A DNA stretch of 64,000 bases from assembly GCF_001598355.1 (NCBI RefSeq), contig NZ_BCYU01000016.1:1-64000 (forward strand), read 5' to 3'. Both the position numbers and the translations under genes were made by a program. Each line of letters begins with the position of its first letter. Position 1 is the stretch's first letter. Under the pieces are notes generated by a model. The model was not told the DNA's origin and searched no databases. It worked only from the letters and a program-made list of their open reading frames with translations. Origin of the DNA: Sphingomonas asaccharolytica NBRC 15499. Its GTDB lineage: Bacteria; Pseudomonadota; Alphaproteobacteria; Sphingomonadales; Sphingomonadaceae. Positions 9,192 to 19,534 of this stretch are shown here, in pieces.

Positions 9192-9430
9192 TGAGGAACC
9201 CTTTCTATTGATCCGGCAGGCAATCGGGATCGGCTGCGATCTCGACTCTCTGCTTGGCCTCTAGGATGGCGCGGCTTGTCGCGACCCGCGTCCACCGAAC
9301 GATGGACAAGGACGCGACGTCGACGCACGGCGGCGACAATTGGGTGGCTGGCCTGGAACTTGGCGATATCAGCAACGTCGATCGATCCGGTCGCGACGTC
9401 CTTCGAGCAACGGTTGCGGACGCTCCCGCG

Positions 9431-10000
9431 TCACAGTGAAGCGACCATCCGCAGCAAATCGACCTGACGCCGCTTGCCGGTCTTGTCGAACAGCCGTTGC
9501 AAGTGCGTACGGGCCGTGCTGCGCGCGACACCCAGCATCTGTGCCGCATCTGGCAAGGAAGCGCCTCGGGCCAGGATGTCGAGCAACCCCTGTTCGGCTT
9601 TGGTCAATCCGAAATGGCGCGTAGCATCGACAATCTGCGCCTCACGTTCCTTCGCCGGATCGCGCAGCAGGATCAGGCATTGCTCGGCCGCATCGGGGGC
9701 AGTGCGCAACACTTCAACGCCCAGCCCGGCCTCGCCCAGCACGATCGTCGCATACCCTCCCGCTTGCGCCTGCGCCATCGCCGTTTCCAACTTGACCATG
9801 TCGCGCCGGCATCGCGCGTGCAGGCGACCAAAAGCGAGTTCGAGCGGATTGGCCTTTTCCAGAATTTCCTCGGCCGCGGCGTTTCGGTCGATGACGGCCC
9901 GCTGCCGGTCGATCCAGATCAAGGCCGGCGTGTTCGCTGGTGTCGCGGGGCCGGGCGTCGTCCGTTCGATAGTCCGAAACAGCGTTTGCGCTGATGCCAT
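9431..10000 (-). CDS. LuxR-type helix-turn-helix regulator with PAS-like N-terminus
   Basis: This 189-residue protein ends in a LuxR/GerE helix-turn-helix: HFGLTKAEQGLLDILARGAS, then PDAAQMLGVARSTARTHLQRLFDKTG. The N-terminal half (PALIWIDRQRAVIDRNAAAEEIL) looks like a PAS-type sensor with no phosphoacceptor receiver. GGGGAACG precedes the ATG. It lies upstream of, and in the same direction as, the YadA-like operon (240 bases between) and diverges from the Ser/Thr kinase gene. It is therefore a plausible controller of either; target unknown. Confidence 0.75.
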   Translation of the reverse strand: MASAQTLFRTIERTTPGPATPANTPALIWIDRQRAVIDRNAAAEEILEKANPLELAFGRLHARCRRDMVKLETAMAQAQAGGYATIVLGEAGLGVEVLRTAPDAAEQCLILLRDPAKEREAQIVDATRHFGLTKAEQGLLDILARGASLPDAAQMLGVARSTARTHLQRLFDKTGKRRQVDLLRMVASL

Positions 10001-10128
10001 TCACGTTCCCCTGATTGCATTGTGCAATCCGAGAGACGGAAACCGACGACCAAACCGGCCAGAAAATTTTCTCTGGTCCAACGAGTTGAGGATGCGGAGC
10101 GTTCGCGCTCCCGCTTATCGTCGAGGTA

Positions 10129-12735
10129 ATGTATGCGCTATTGGGGTATGGGCGCCTATTGGCGGTAGGGAGGGCGGCATTCGAAATGCGGCGCCGGAAT
10201 AGGGAGTTGGCCACGTCATCGGGCGAAGGCGGCGTGTCGGCGGCTCCTCGTCAACCGTCCCCGGCCGAATGGGTCGCGATCTGGAAATTGTTCGACGCCT
10301 TATCCGTCCTATCTGCACCGCAACGCGTACAGCGGCTTCGCGCCGCGGGCGGTAACGCCCTGGTCGTCGAGGAAGTGAAAAGCCTGTTGAGGTCGAGCGA
10401 GGGGAACGGCTTCCTCGATCGCGCCATTGGACTTTCCGATGCCGAACTCATGAGCGGCTACGCCTCGCTAGCGCCCGGAACGATGGTGGGACAATTCCGC
10501 ATCCTCCGCCTGATCGGCCGCGGCGGGATGGGGGAGGTCTATCTCGCCCAACGGGCACAGGGCGGGTTCGACCAGCGAGTTGCGCTCAAGATGCTGCGGC
10601 CCGAAGCGGTGACTAGCGCCGCGTTGTTCGGGCTCGAGCGCGGCATACTCGCCGATCTCGAGCATCCCGGTATCGCGCGCCTGATCGACGGCGGCACCGC
10701 CGACGATGGCCGTCCGTTCATGGCATTGGAATATGTCGAAGGAGAAGCGATCCACGATTGGTGCGAGAGCAGGCGCGCTACCCTGTCGCAGCGGCTGAAG
10801 CTGTTCCTCGATGTCTGCGACGCGGTTTCTTATGCGCATGGCAGGCTGGTGGTCCACCTCGATCTCAAACCGAACAATGTCCTGGTCGATCGCCACGGCC
10901 GGGTACGGTTGCTCGACTTCGGGGTCGCGCGAATTGTCGATGAGGGGAACGACCTATCGCTGACCAGAACCCTGCTCACCCCCGATTATGCCGCACCGGA
11001 GCAATTGGAAAATAAGGCGGTGACCGTCGCAACCGACGTCTACTCGCTCGGGGCCGTCTTGTTCAAACTGTTGACCGGCAGCGGTCCATGGCAATCCGAA
11101 AATGCCACCCTCTCTTCCACCGTGCTGCGAATCTTGCGCGGCGATCCGCCCTCCCCCAGTTCGGTGTCCGCGCCGAATGGCGGGTCGCCCGTTCCTGCAC
11201 GATCAATCGCCGGCGACCTTGACGCCATCGTCATGAAGGCGATGCGACATGCGCCGGCCGACCGATATCCCAGCGTCGCCGACCTTTCCGCCGATATCCG
11301 ACGCCATCTTGCCTTCGAGCCCGTGCGCGCTCGTACGGGTTCCCGCACGTACCGGGTACAGCGATTCTTGCGCAGAAACCGGGTCGCGGTGGGCTCGACC
11401 GTCGCGGTCGCTCTCGCGTTGATCGCGGCGATCACCGGCATATCGTTTAAAGCGCGAGAAACCGCCTGGGAAAGAGATATCGCCCGAGGCCAAGCGACCC
11501 GCCAACGCGCGGCCAGCCAGACCATGCTAATCATGCTGCGCGACGCCTATGACCAAAAGAAATCGCGGTCGACATCGGTCGGTGACATGATGGACATAAC
11601 GACGCGGAACCTAGTCCATTCGCTGCCCGCGCAGTCGTCGGATGTCGCGGTCAGGATCGAAACTTTAGCCGACATCTATATCGGCAGTGGTAACTGGCAG
11701 GGCGCTAAACCGCTTCTGCTCGGCGCCTTGGCACGCGGGATCGAACGGACGGACCCGATCGGCGCCGCGCGCCTGAAGGTGAAGCTGGCCATCGTGCATA
11801 TACGAGAGGACAATACGGCTGCGGCGGGGCAACTTCTCGATCAAGCGGAGCGGACATGGAAATCCGACCCGGACCGATTCCTCAAGGAATCCGCGGACAC
11901 GGTGGATATAAGGGCATATTGGCTTCGAGTGTCCGGAAAATACGACCAAGCCATTGCCCTATTGAATGAGAATCAATCCGACGCAGAGCGAGCATATAAA
12001 TTTTATTATTACGATCTTCCTTGGCGATATTCCTATCAGTCCATGTACTTGGCGATGGTTGGCCGCCTTGATGAAGCCGACGCCTTACTGCAGCACGGCG
12101 AAAAGATTATCGAACAGAGCGGCGACCGCCCCGACGGAATTGCGATCGTTTATATGGCCCGATCGGAGATCGCGATTCAGAAGGCTGATTTCGCAAAGGC
12201 CGAATCCCTCATACGGCGCAGCGTCGCGATCCAGCGCCGGTTGTATGGTCGCTCGCTCGTCTTGGCGGATTATCTTTCGCGCCACGGCCAGCTGCTGACG
12301 ATGATGGATCGATCGAACGAGGCGTTACGCGCGCTGGACGAGGCGTCACAAATCGCGAAGACCTTCGATTCGAGTAATAGCCGCCTTTCGAGTAAAATCG
12401 ATACCGCAAGAATAGAAGCATTGGCGAAGTCAGGCAGAATTGGCGAAGCCGAGCGGCTGCTGGCGACCACGACCATCAATCTATCCGACATCCCCGGTCG
12501 ACAGCTGAATGAGGGCCTGTTGTTTCGCGCCCGGGCGGTATTACGTATCGCGCAAGGCAGGTTGGGAGAGGCAACCAACGACCTCGACGCCGCGACCACC
12601 GCGTTCAAGAGAGTTGCCGCTCCCCGGGGATTGGCAGATATCGCGCGGCTTCGCGCCAACCTCAATCGGCTGAAAGCTCGCGATGGATCCATGCCCGCGC
12701 CTGCAACCAGCGCCGACGCACGGTCCGTTCGCTGA
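10129..12735 (+). CDS. Transmembrane Ser/Thr protein kinase with TPR-like sensor region
   Basis: The 868-residue protein has a cytoplasmic Hanks-type kinase domain (about 120-400): glycine loop IGRGGMGEVY near 130, lysine K154 (VALK), catalytic loop H243-L-D-L-K-P-N-N, and DFG D263. One transmembrane helix follows (about 420-440), then an external alpha-helical region rich in TPR-like repeats (600-850). The catalytic loop reads HLD instead of HRD, so it is a 'non-RD' kinase that probably needs no activation-loop phosphorylation. The ECF sigma gene converges on its 3' end (74-base overlap). ECF factors of that type are known to pair with such kinases, so this kinase probably controls that sigma factor. 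An alternative start is the ATG at 10186, behind GGAGGGCGG. Confidence 0.85.
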   Translation: MYALLGYGRLLAVGRAAFEMRRRNRELATSSGEGGVSAAPRQPSPAEWVAIWKLFDALSVLSAPQRVQRLRAAGGNALVVEEVKSLLRSSEGNGFLDRAIGLSDAELMSGYASLAPGTMVGQFRILRLIGRGGMGEVYLAQRAQGGFDQRVALKMLRPEAVTSAALFGLERGILADLEHPGIARLIDGGTADDGRPFMALEYVEGEAIHDWCESRRATLSQRLKLFLDVCDAVSYAHGRLVVHLDLKPNNVLVDRHGRVRLLDFGVARIVDEGNDLSLTRTLLTPDYAAPEQLENKAVTVATDVYSLGAVLFKLLTGSGPWQSENATLSSTVLRILRGDPPSPSSVSAPNGGSPVPARSIAGDLDAIVMKAMRHAPADRYPSVADLSADIRRHLAFEPVRARTGSRTYRVQRFLRRNRVAVGSTVAVALALIAAITGISFKARETAWERDIARGQATRQRAASQTMLIMLRDAYDQKKSRSTSVGDMMDITTRNLVHSLPAQSSDVAVRIETLADIYIGSGNWQGAKPLLLGALARGIERTDPIGAARLKVKLAIVHIREDNTAAAGQLLDQAERTWKSDPDRFLKESADTVDIRAYWLRVSGKYDQAIALLNENQSDAERAYKFYYYDLPWRYSYQSMYLAMVGRLDEADALLQHGEKIIEQSGDRPDGIAIVYMARSEIAIQKADFAKAESLIRRSVAIQRRLYGRSLVLADYLSRHGQLLTMMDRSNEALRALDEASQIAKTFDSSNSRLSSKIDTARIEALAKSGRIGEAERLLATTTINLSDIPGRQLNEGLLFRARAVLRIAQGRLGEATNDLDAATTAFKRVAAPRGLADIARLRANLNRLKARDGSMPAPATSADARSVR

Positions 12736-13171
12736 ACCCCAATACTTCGCCCGTCTCGCGCTCGCTCAACCCGACGAAGAACCGGCAATCGACCAACTTC
12801 GCCAAGTCCGGATCGAAATGCTCCAGGCGTTGCAATACCGCCCCCATTGCCAGCAATTGCTCATCATCGTCTTGATTAAGATCGGGAACAGCGTCCATAT
12901 CGTCGAGCGTGACCGGGCGAACACCGCCTCCGCGCTTTGCGCTCATCCGTTCGCGCGCGGCGTCGATCAGGACATGCCGCATCGCCGTGGCCGCCGTAGC
13001 AAGAAAATGCTCCCTGCTTTCCCAGGAGTCGCGATTGCTGAGCTTGATATAGGCCTCGTGCAACACAGCGGTGGTCTGCAACGTATTCGGTCGTCCGGCA
13101 CGGAATCGCTCACGCTGCGCCGCTTGCCGCAAATCGGCATAAAGCGCATTTATTGCCGAATCGGACGCCAT
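12662..13171 (-). CDS. ECF-family RNA polymerase sigma factor (kinase-associated type)
   Basis: The 169-residue sigma factor has region 2 (ADLRQAAQRERFRAG, LHEAYIKL, FLATAATAMRHVLIDAAR) and region 4 (LVDCRFFVGLSERETGEVLGFSERTVRRRW). It matches the TIGR02999/Sig-70_X6 group, which characteristically neighbours Hanks-type kinases rather than anti-sigma factors. The ATG at 13171 is preferred because GAGGTAAC sits directly upstream, although the frame is open for 55 more codons. Its last 74 bases overlap the kinase gene on the other strand. Likely target genes cannot be named; the adjacent surface-protein operon is a guess. Confidence 0.85.
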   Translation of the reverse strand: MASDSAINALYADLRQAAQRERFRAGRPNTLQTTAVLHEAYIKLSNRDSWESREHFLATAATAMRHVLIDAARERMSAKRGGGVRPVTLDDMDAVPDLNQDDDEQLLAMGAVLQRLEHFDPDLAKLVDCRFFVGLSERETGEVLGFSERTVRRRWLQARAWIHRELSAD

Positions 13172-13585
13172 ATTGCTTGTTACCTCACCAAGTGGCTGTG
13201 CACCTACGGCGCGCGCATTAGTCGATCGACGTCCAAAATTGATATTGTCGAGTTTACAATGAGATTCATTGTTGACGCATGGTTCAAGCCCATGATCTGA
13301 CTCAGCGGATACGGAAAAGGCGGTCGATAGCTGCACACCCGCGGAGATATCGTCGATAGGCCGATTGTGTTGGAGCGCAACTGCGTCCTTTCAATCGCGC
13401 GTTTGGTGCTACCGGGGGCCGCTTCAGCAAACGGGGAAACGGAGCCATATCCACCTTTCGTTGGATGCGGATGACAATGATCCGATGCATCAGCGGTTCA
13501 CGCAGATTGATCAAATCAGGCAGTCTTAACCTGGACGAGCGAACGGCACGACTGGTCCGCTTACCGTCGCTCGAGGAGAATCGGT
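13172..13585. other. 414-base intergenic region
   Basis: There is no convincing gene. The part near 13215-13275 is AT-rich (TTGATATTGTCGAG, TTTACAATGAG) and probably carries the promoter of the leftward sigma-factor gene. The right end carries the GAGGAGA ribosome site of the rightward membrane-protein gene. Confidence 0.5.
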
Positions 13586-14311
13586 GTGGAGTCTCTCGCG
13601 AAGGTTGAAGGTAGGAATCCCAGTACCGAGCGCCGCTTTTTTGCGGCGATGGCGTTCGTCATCGCGGTGGCGACCTTCATCGGCTTCGCGCCGAGCTATT
13701 ATCTGGCGCCGGTCTTCCACGCCAAGCCGCTATCGCTCCTGCTCCACGTCCATGGCGTAGCCTTCACTGCCTGGATCTTGCTCTATGTCGCCCAGACCGT
13801 GCTGATCTCGGCCGGGCGCAGCGACATCCACCGGATCGTCGGGCCCGCCGGGGTGGTGTTGGCGGTCGTCATGGTGCCGCTGGGCATCGCGACCGCGATC
13901 ATCACCAAGCAAGTCGCCGCCGCGTATCACTTGCCGGCGCAGGGGCCGCCTGTGGTGTTTCCGCTGGGCGCGATCCTGACCTTCGCCGTGCTGGTTGGCG
14001 CCGGCATCGCGATGCGCAAGCGATCCGCCTGGCACAAGCGGCTGATGCTGCTGGGCACGGCGGCGATCCTGACAACGCCGCTCGCGCGCGTCACGCGTTT
14101 CACGCATATCGGGCTGACCCCGGCTTTTGGCGGGATGATCCTGACCGATGTGCTGCTGGCGGCACTGGTCATTTATGACGTGCGGGCGCGTGGCAAGCTG
14201 CATCCCGCGACGATCTGGGGCGGCGGATTTTTCCTCGCCACGCAGCTTGTCCGCATCGCCCTCAACGCGACGCCCTCCTGGCAAGCCTTGGCCAAGAGCC
14301 TCACGGGTTAG
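13586..14311 (+). CDS. DUF2306-like multi-pass membrane protein
   Basis: The 241-residue integral membrane protein has about seven hydrophobic helices. The histidine pair in LLLHVHGVAFTAWILLYVAQTVL, and HKRLMLLGTAAILTTPLARVTRF, resemble the DUF2306/YozB-like family of possible heme- or quinone-linked membrane proteins. It starts at GTG 13586 behind GAGGAGA. It stands alone, transcribed away from the sigma-factor gene. Function unknown; the conserved histidines hint at metal or heme binding but do not prove it. Confidence 0.7.
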   Translation: MESLAKVEGRNPSTERRFFAAMAFVIAVATFIGFAPSYYLAPVFHAKPLSLLLHVHGVAFTAWILLYVAQTVLISAGRSDIHRIVGPAGVVLAVVMVPLGIATAIITKQVAAAYHLPAQGPPVVFPLGAILTFAVLVGAGIAMRKRSAWHKRLMLLGTAAILTTPLARVTRFTHIGLTPAFGGMILTDVLLAALVIYDVRARGKLHPATIWGGGFFLATQLVRIALNATPSWQALAKSLTG

Positions 14312-14775
14312 CCGACGGCCGTTATCACCACGTCTTTCGCCAAGCAAAGCCCGGCGCCACGGTGTTGGGCGGCAATCGCGGCGCTCTTGGCACTGGGTCT
14401 GCCCCGCCGGGAGCTTGGCGGAGCGGACCATCGGAGCAAGTTACGTGTCGCGATTCACGGGATCCACGGGCGATTGACCTACTTCCGCGGTGTTGGCCGC
14501 CCGTCTTTCGCTGAGCCGCCGGGATCAGACTGAGCCGATGCGATGCCGCGCTCCTATTGCGACGCGGTAGAGCTTCCAGCGGTTGGTCACCCGTATCGCA
14601 GCCACCGCAAAATCGAATGAACGGCCGGTTCCGGGGTGGCGCGGAGCCGAGCTGAACGGCCGACTATGGGGCGCGTTGCCGACTGTGCGAGGCGAGCGGT
14701 CGCGACTGGCAGCTAGCGATCTGCCGGACAATCACCTGCTCAAGTATAAACCTATTGACCTGGGCAAAGGAACGA
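14312..14775. other. 464-base intergenic region
   Basis: Short overlapping open frames occur on both strands, but none has a credible ribosome site and none looks like a protein family. An AAAGGAA just before 14776 serves the small gene that follows. No terminator or repeat was recognised. Confidence 0.4.
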
Positions 14776-14991
14776 ATGCCGGGCGCCGTCAATTCGACGT
14801 TCATGACGCACGATATGGCGACGGGTGATTTGGCGGCGGTGAGGTCCGCGATACGTGACGGTGTCGCGCCCGTGGTGTTCAAAGTCGCAACTTGGGATGC
14901 TGACCCTCTTCGCGACACCCGTCTAATTACTGAGGCCGTGCTTTCAGCACTTTGGTCGAAAGGTTTCGTGATCGTGAGGCGTGACATTTAA
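14776..14991 (+). CDS. Small hypothetical protein
   Basis: A 71-residue open frame starts at an ATG five bases after AAAGGAA. Its composition is protein-like (DLAAVRSAIRDGVAPVVF, then DADPLRDTRLITEAVLSALW), with a likely helical C-terminal half. I recognise no family. A weaker competing frame exists on the other strand. The gene lies alone upstream of the groEL 3' end and converges on it. Confidence 0.4.
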   Translation: MPGAVNSTFMTHDMATGDLAAVRSAIRDGVAPVVFKVATWDADPLRDTRLITEAVLSALWSKGFVIVRRDI

Positions 14992-15176
14992 GCAGAATGT
15001 CTGCCCATCACCTAATTGCCGTCACCAACACGCCACTTACAACGATGGCAGCCTTTGGCTTGACCGGCGCGCCTGCCCAATGACTGAAATTGGGCCGCTG
15101 AGCAGTCGCAACCTTAGCCTCAGGTCCGACTGGATTTATCTCGGAGGGCGAGGTGTCTCCGAACCACAAACGAGAA

Positions 15177-15200
15177 GGGCCCGGCCATTAGGCCGGGCCC
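15177..15200 (-). terminator. Rho-independent terminator of groESL
   Basis: A perfect 10-bp stem, GGGCCCGGCC with loop of four (ATTA on the plus strand) and GGCCGGGCCC, lies 8 bases after the groEL stop. Read on the minus strand it is followed by TTCTCGTTT. Confidence 0.8.
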
Positions 15201-15207
15201 ACCCCGC

Positions 15208-16833
<1,626 letters not shown>

Positions 16834-16881
16834 TCAACTCCTTTCTTTGAATGCCATTTTCGAAGGGGGGGTTGCGGGCGA

Positions 16882-17196
16882 TCAGGCCGCCTTCTTCAGC
16901 GGCACGGCCGCGTCGAGCACGCCGAGGATATCGCTCTCCTTCATGATGAGCAGATCCTCGCCATCGATCCTAACTTCGGTGCCCGACCACTTGCCGAACA
17001 GCACGCGATCGCCGGCCTCGACCGTCAATGCGACCAGCGCGCCGCTGTCGTCACGAAGGCCCGGGCCGATGGCGACGATCTCGCCTTCCTGCGGCTTTTC
17101 CTTAGCGGTGTCGGGAATGATGATGCCCCCGGCGGTCTTCTCGTCAGCCTCGATGCGGCGGACGACCACACGGTCGTGCAAGGGGCGGAAATGCAT
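16882..17196 (-). CDS. groS: 10-kDa co-chaperonin GroES
   Basis: The 104-residue GroES forms the lid of the GroEL folding chamber. It shows [22 protein letters not shown] at the start, the mobile-loop motif [24 protein letters not shown], and [13 protein letters not shown]. The ATG at 17196 is preferred over an earlier in-frame start because GGAGG lies upstream and the family begins here. It is the first gene of the groESL operon. Confidence 0.97.
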   Translation of the reverse strand: MHFRPLHDRVVVRRIEADEKTAGGIIIPDTAKEKPQEGEIVAIGPGLRDDSGALVALTVEAGDRVLFGKWSGTEVRIDGEDLLIMKESDILGVLDAAVPLKKAA

Positions 17197-17264
17197 GGCA
17201 AAACCTCCAGTTGCAGTTGCAATGTGAAAGCCTGCGCGCCCGTAACGAACGGCAGGCGGCGGCG

Positions 17265-17293
17265 AATTAGGAAAAGGCAATTTTCGGTTCAAG
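17265..17293 (-). promoter_or_regulatory. RpoH-type heat-shock promoter of groESL
   Basis: On the minus strand CTTGAA (17288-17293) is followed, after 17 bases, by CTAATT (17265-17270). This resembles the alphaproteobacterial sigma-32 pattern CTTGAA/CYTATNT. It lies about 70 bases before the groES start. Confidence 0.5.
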
Positions 17294-17311
17294 AGGCGCA
17301 ATCAAAAAATT

Positions 17312-17338
17312 TTGGCGCTCCTCCTTTCTGAGTGCCAG
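17312..17338. promoter_or_regulatory. CIRCE-like operator (HrcA site)
   Basis: The sequence TTGGCGCTC, nine bases, GAGTGCCAG matches the CIRCE layout (TTAGCACTC-N9-GAGTGCTAA). The half-sites are inverted with one mismatch in the core octamer. It lies between groES and the divergent usg operon, so HrcA could control both. Confidence 0.75.
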
Positions 17339-17376
17339 CATCGGAAACAACCGCCGGCCAAGCCCCGCATTCCGGT

Positions 17377-17404
17377 CTTGACGCCGGGCCGCATCCTCCC
17401 AAAA
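17377..17404 (+). promoter_or_regulatory. Possible RpoH-type promoter of the usg operon
   Basis: CTTGAC at 17377-17382 is followed by 14 bases and CCCAAAAT, loosely resembling a sigma-32 promoter. It points toward the gene at 17467. This is a weak match. Confidence 0.3.
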
Positions 17405-17466
17405 TCTGGAACGGCGGCGCCACGGCCGCCCACGAGAAAGGAGCGACAGCAGGAAAGGAGGCACCA

Positions 17467-17703
17467 ATGTCGCAGCCATTTTCCCGGTTTCTTCATCCCT
17501 TCGACGTTGCGCGTCATCCGAGCCTGGAGCCGGAAGTGAAGCGCGCGATATTGGCATCATGGGCGTCCGACCGCGCGGCGGTAAAAGATCAGCCGGCGAT
17601 GCGCCGGCCGCCTGGCGCGAAGCGCCCCGTCTCGATCGACGACGTTTTTGCCGCGATGCGAGCGCTGGACGAGCCGCCCCTTGGCGGTGCATCTCTGCAA
17701 TGA
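17467..17703 (+). CDS. Small hypothetical protein upstream of usg
   Basis: The 78-residue protein of unknown function reads SRFLHPFDVARHPSLEPEVK, then KRAILASWASDRAAVK and VSIDDVFAAMRALD. It is a short charged protein of a kind often met near alphaproteobacterial stress genes. A strong AGGAAAGGAGG precedes the ATG at 17467, which is why the longer upstream in-frame extension was discarded. Its stop overlaps the usg start (ATGA), so the two are co-translated. It diverges from groESL across the CIRCE-like site. Confidence 0.7.
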   Translation: MSQPFSRFLHPFDVARHPSLEPEVKRAILASWASDRAAVKDQPAMRRPPGAKRPVSIDDVFAAMRALDEPPLGGASLQ

Positions 17704-17969
17704 GCGATCGTGCCTTCGTTGCCCAGCTGGAGGGCTATGGCCTTACCACGGCCGAAATCCATTATTACCGGCCCGACGCCCCCTCGCTCCTGCAACTCTT
17801 CATCTGGCAGGACTATGACCGGGCGCCGGATTTCCCGGTCCTGTTCGGGTTCCTCGACCATTGGCACTGCGAGATCGAGGCGTCGCTCCACTCCGTGCGG
17901 ATTGCCCATGGAACGCTGATCCGCCCGGCCGAGTGGCGAGCCATCGACGGCATCATCCCGCTGCAATGA
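17700..17969 (+). CDS. usg: Usg family protein
   Basis: The 89-residue Usg-like protein belongs to a small conserved alphaproteobacterial family of unknown biochemical role. Recognisable family blocks are QLEGYGLTTAEIHYYRPD, LLQLFIWQDYDRAPDFPVL, FLDHWHCEIEASLHSVRIAH and LIRPAEWRAIDG. The ATG overlaps the previous stop. The gene sits in a three-gene, translationally coupled operon next to heat-shock genes, which suggests a stress-linked role; this is inference. Confidence 0.85.
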   Translation: MSDRAFVAQLEGYGLTTAEIHYYRPDAPSLLQLFIWQDYDRAPDFPVLFGFLDHWHCEIEASLHSVRIAHGTLIRPAEWRAIDGIIPLQ

Positions 17970-18394
17970 CACGTGGCCTTGCTCAACGATGGCGCAGGCG
18001 AGGCGGGCGCATCGTCCGCCTCCTCCTGACCTTCGACGACATCATGGAATTTGCGCTCGCTTTGTTAGCTTTGTCGCCCGCCGAGCTTGAGGCTCTTGGC
18101 TGGTCGTTCGCCGACCGCAAACGTCTCCTCGACCACTTTCTCGCGTCGGGCAAATCGGCGCAGGGCGTCGATCCCGGGCGGCTGGCAAAAACGCCCATTG
18201 AGCTTGGCATGCCGCAGCGCGATGTCGAGCGACTGCAGCTCTTTGCGCGTCGCGAACTCCCCAAAGCCGCGAGCAACGCGGGCGTCATCGACCGGGTGCT
18301 CTCTGCGCTCGATGCGGCCTCGCATCGCCCTGACATTGCCGCGGTGAGTTATCGCAGAAACGGGGCCGCCTGCAGACCGTCGAAGATGAACTGA
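17966..18394 (+). CDS. Hypothetical protein, third gene of usg operon
   Basis: A 142-residue frame starts at an ATG overlapping the usg stop (ATGA). A later start at 18044 (MEFALALL) would give 116 residues. The central part ALSPAELEALGWSFADRKRLLDHFLASG and IELGMPQRDVERLQLFARRE looks like a helical soluble protein. No family is recognised. Its end overlaps the convergent marC gene by 46 bases. Confidence 0.5.
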   Translation: MTRGLAQRWRRRGGRIVRLLLTFDDIMEFALALLALSPAELEALGWSFADRKRLLDHFLASGKSAQGVDPGRLAKTPIELGMPQRDVERLQLFARRELPKAASNAGVIDRVLSALDAASHRPDIAAVSYRRNGAACRPSKMN

Positions 18395-18981
18395 ACGGCG
18401 AGACCGGCCAGTAACACGCCCGCGATCCGGCGCACGACATCGGCGCCGGTGCGCCCGAGCAGCAGCACAAGGCGGTCCGCCGCGCGCATCGCGCCATAGG
18501 TGAGAATGAGGCAGACTGCGATCATCGCCACCACGCCGGCGCCTTCGAGCGCGCCTTGCGTCCGGCCCATCAACAGCACCACCGCGGCCATGCCGCCCGG
18601 CCCGGCGATCAGCGGAAAGGCCAGCGGAAAGACGGCGATGTCTCCGGGTTCCTCGGCGTCGAGCCGCTCGCGCTCGCTGATCGACGACAGGCCTGGCCCT
18701 GAAAAGGTGAGGCTGAGCGCTTGCAGGAACAGCAAGAGCCCTCCGGCGACGCGGAAAGCGGGCAGCGAAATGTGAAGTAAGTCGAGCGCGAGATTTCCCG
18801 CCAGCGCGAACAGCAGCAGGACGATGCCGGCAATCGTAGTCGAGCGGAACGCGAGGCTCGCGCGCGCGGCGCGGTGTGTGCCCGTGGTCAGGCTCGCGAA
18901 AATGACGCCGGTCTCGATCGGGCCGATCGTCGCGAGCAGGGTGACGAAGCTCGACAGGATACTCGGGGCAACGTGAATCAT
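18349..18981 (-). CDS. marC: MarC family integral membrane protein
   Basis: The 210-residue inner-membrane protein has six hydrophobic segments and the MarC pattern: LSSFVTLLATIGPIETGVIFASLT, FRVAGGLLLFLQALSLTFSG, and VFPLAFPLIAGPGGMAAVV. MarC proteins were once linked to multiple antibiotic resistance, but the role is unsettled. It is transcribed after hsp20, separated by 73 bases that contain a hairpin, so the two may form a partly attenuated operon. It converges on the usg operon. Confidence 0.85.
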   Translation of the reverse strand: MIHVAPSILSSFVTLLATIGPIETGVIFASLTTGTHRAARASLAFRSTTIAGIVLLLFALAGNLALDLLHISLPAFRVAGGLLLFLQALSLTFSGPGLSSISERERLDAEEPGDIAVFPLAFPLIAGPGGMAAVVLLMGRTQGALEGAGVVAMIAVCLILTYGAMRAADRLVLLLGRTGADVVRRIAGVLLAGLAVQFIFDGLQAAPFLR

Positions 18982-18999
18982 CGGGGATCAAAAGGCGTT

Positions 19000-19040
19000 G
19001 CTCGCCGGTCGTCTCCCCGGAGGGGATGGCGCCGGCGAGC
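19000..19040 (-). terminator. Hairpin between hsp20 and marC
   Basis: GCTCGCCGG (19000-19008) pairs with CCGGCGAGC (19032-19040) and encloses an inner CTCCCCGGAGGGG hairpin. On the minus strand it follows the hsp20 stop and leads into AACGCCTTTTG. It is probably a partial terminator. Confidence 0.55.
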
Positions 19041-19054
19041 CAGTGACGGTCAGA

Positions 19055-19534
19055 TCAGGCCGCTTTTTCTTCGCCCTTCTTGGGGGCTTCGAGCCGGTCG
19101 TTGGCAGGCGTGACACCGCCGCCGATCACGATCTTGCGCGGCTTCATCGCCTCGGGGATGACGCGCTTGAGCTCGATCGAGAGCAGGCCGTTCTCGAACC
19201 GGGCGTCGCCGGCCTCGATGAAGTCGGCCAGCTGGAAACGCCGCTCGAATGCCCGCGTCGCGATGCCGCGATGCAGGAATTCGCCCGTATCGGCATCGTC
19301 GGCGCGCTTGCCGGTGACAGTGAGTTGGTTCTGCTGCGCGACGATCTCGATGTCGTCGGGGCGGAAACCCGCCACGGCGAGCGTGATGCGATAGCTGTCC
19401 TCGCCCTCCCGCACGATGTCGAAGGGCGGGTAACCGTCGGCGGCATCGGTGCGCAGCCCGGTTTCCATCAGGTCGAACAGACGGTCGAAGCCGACCGTGG
19501 AGCGCCGATAGGGCGCGAAGTCGAAGTTCCTCAT
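19055..19534 (-). CDS. Small heat-shock protein, Hsp20/IbpA type
   Basis: The 159-residue Hsp20 is an ATP-independent holdase that binds unfolding proteins. It shows an IbpA-like N-terminus (RNFDFAPYRRSTVGFDRLFDL) and the alpha-crystallin domain (YPPFDIVREGEDSYRITLAVAGF, FLHRGIATRAFERRFQLAD, ARFENGLLSIELKR). It ends in a K-E-rich tail. GGAGG precedes the ATG at 19534. An RpoH-type promoter lies about 105-130 bases upstream. It is the first gene before marC and stands next to groESL. Confidence 0.95.
   Translation of the reverse strand: MRNFDFAPYRRSTVGFDRLFDLMETGLRTDAADGYPPFDIVREGEDSYRITLAVAGFRPDDIEIVAQQNQLTVTGKRADDADTGEFLHRGIATRAFERRFQLADFIEAGDARFENGLLSIELKRVIPEAMKPRKIVIGGGVTPANDRLEAPKKGEEKAA

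Noticed and set aside
13172..13336. 55-residue extension of the sigma factor
   Set aside because: A strong GAGGTAAC site and the family's normal start support 13171.
14312..14775. Several short overlapping frames as genes
   Set aside because: None has a ribosome site or protein-like composition.
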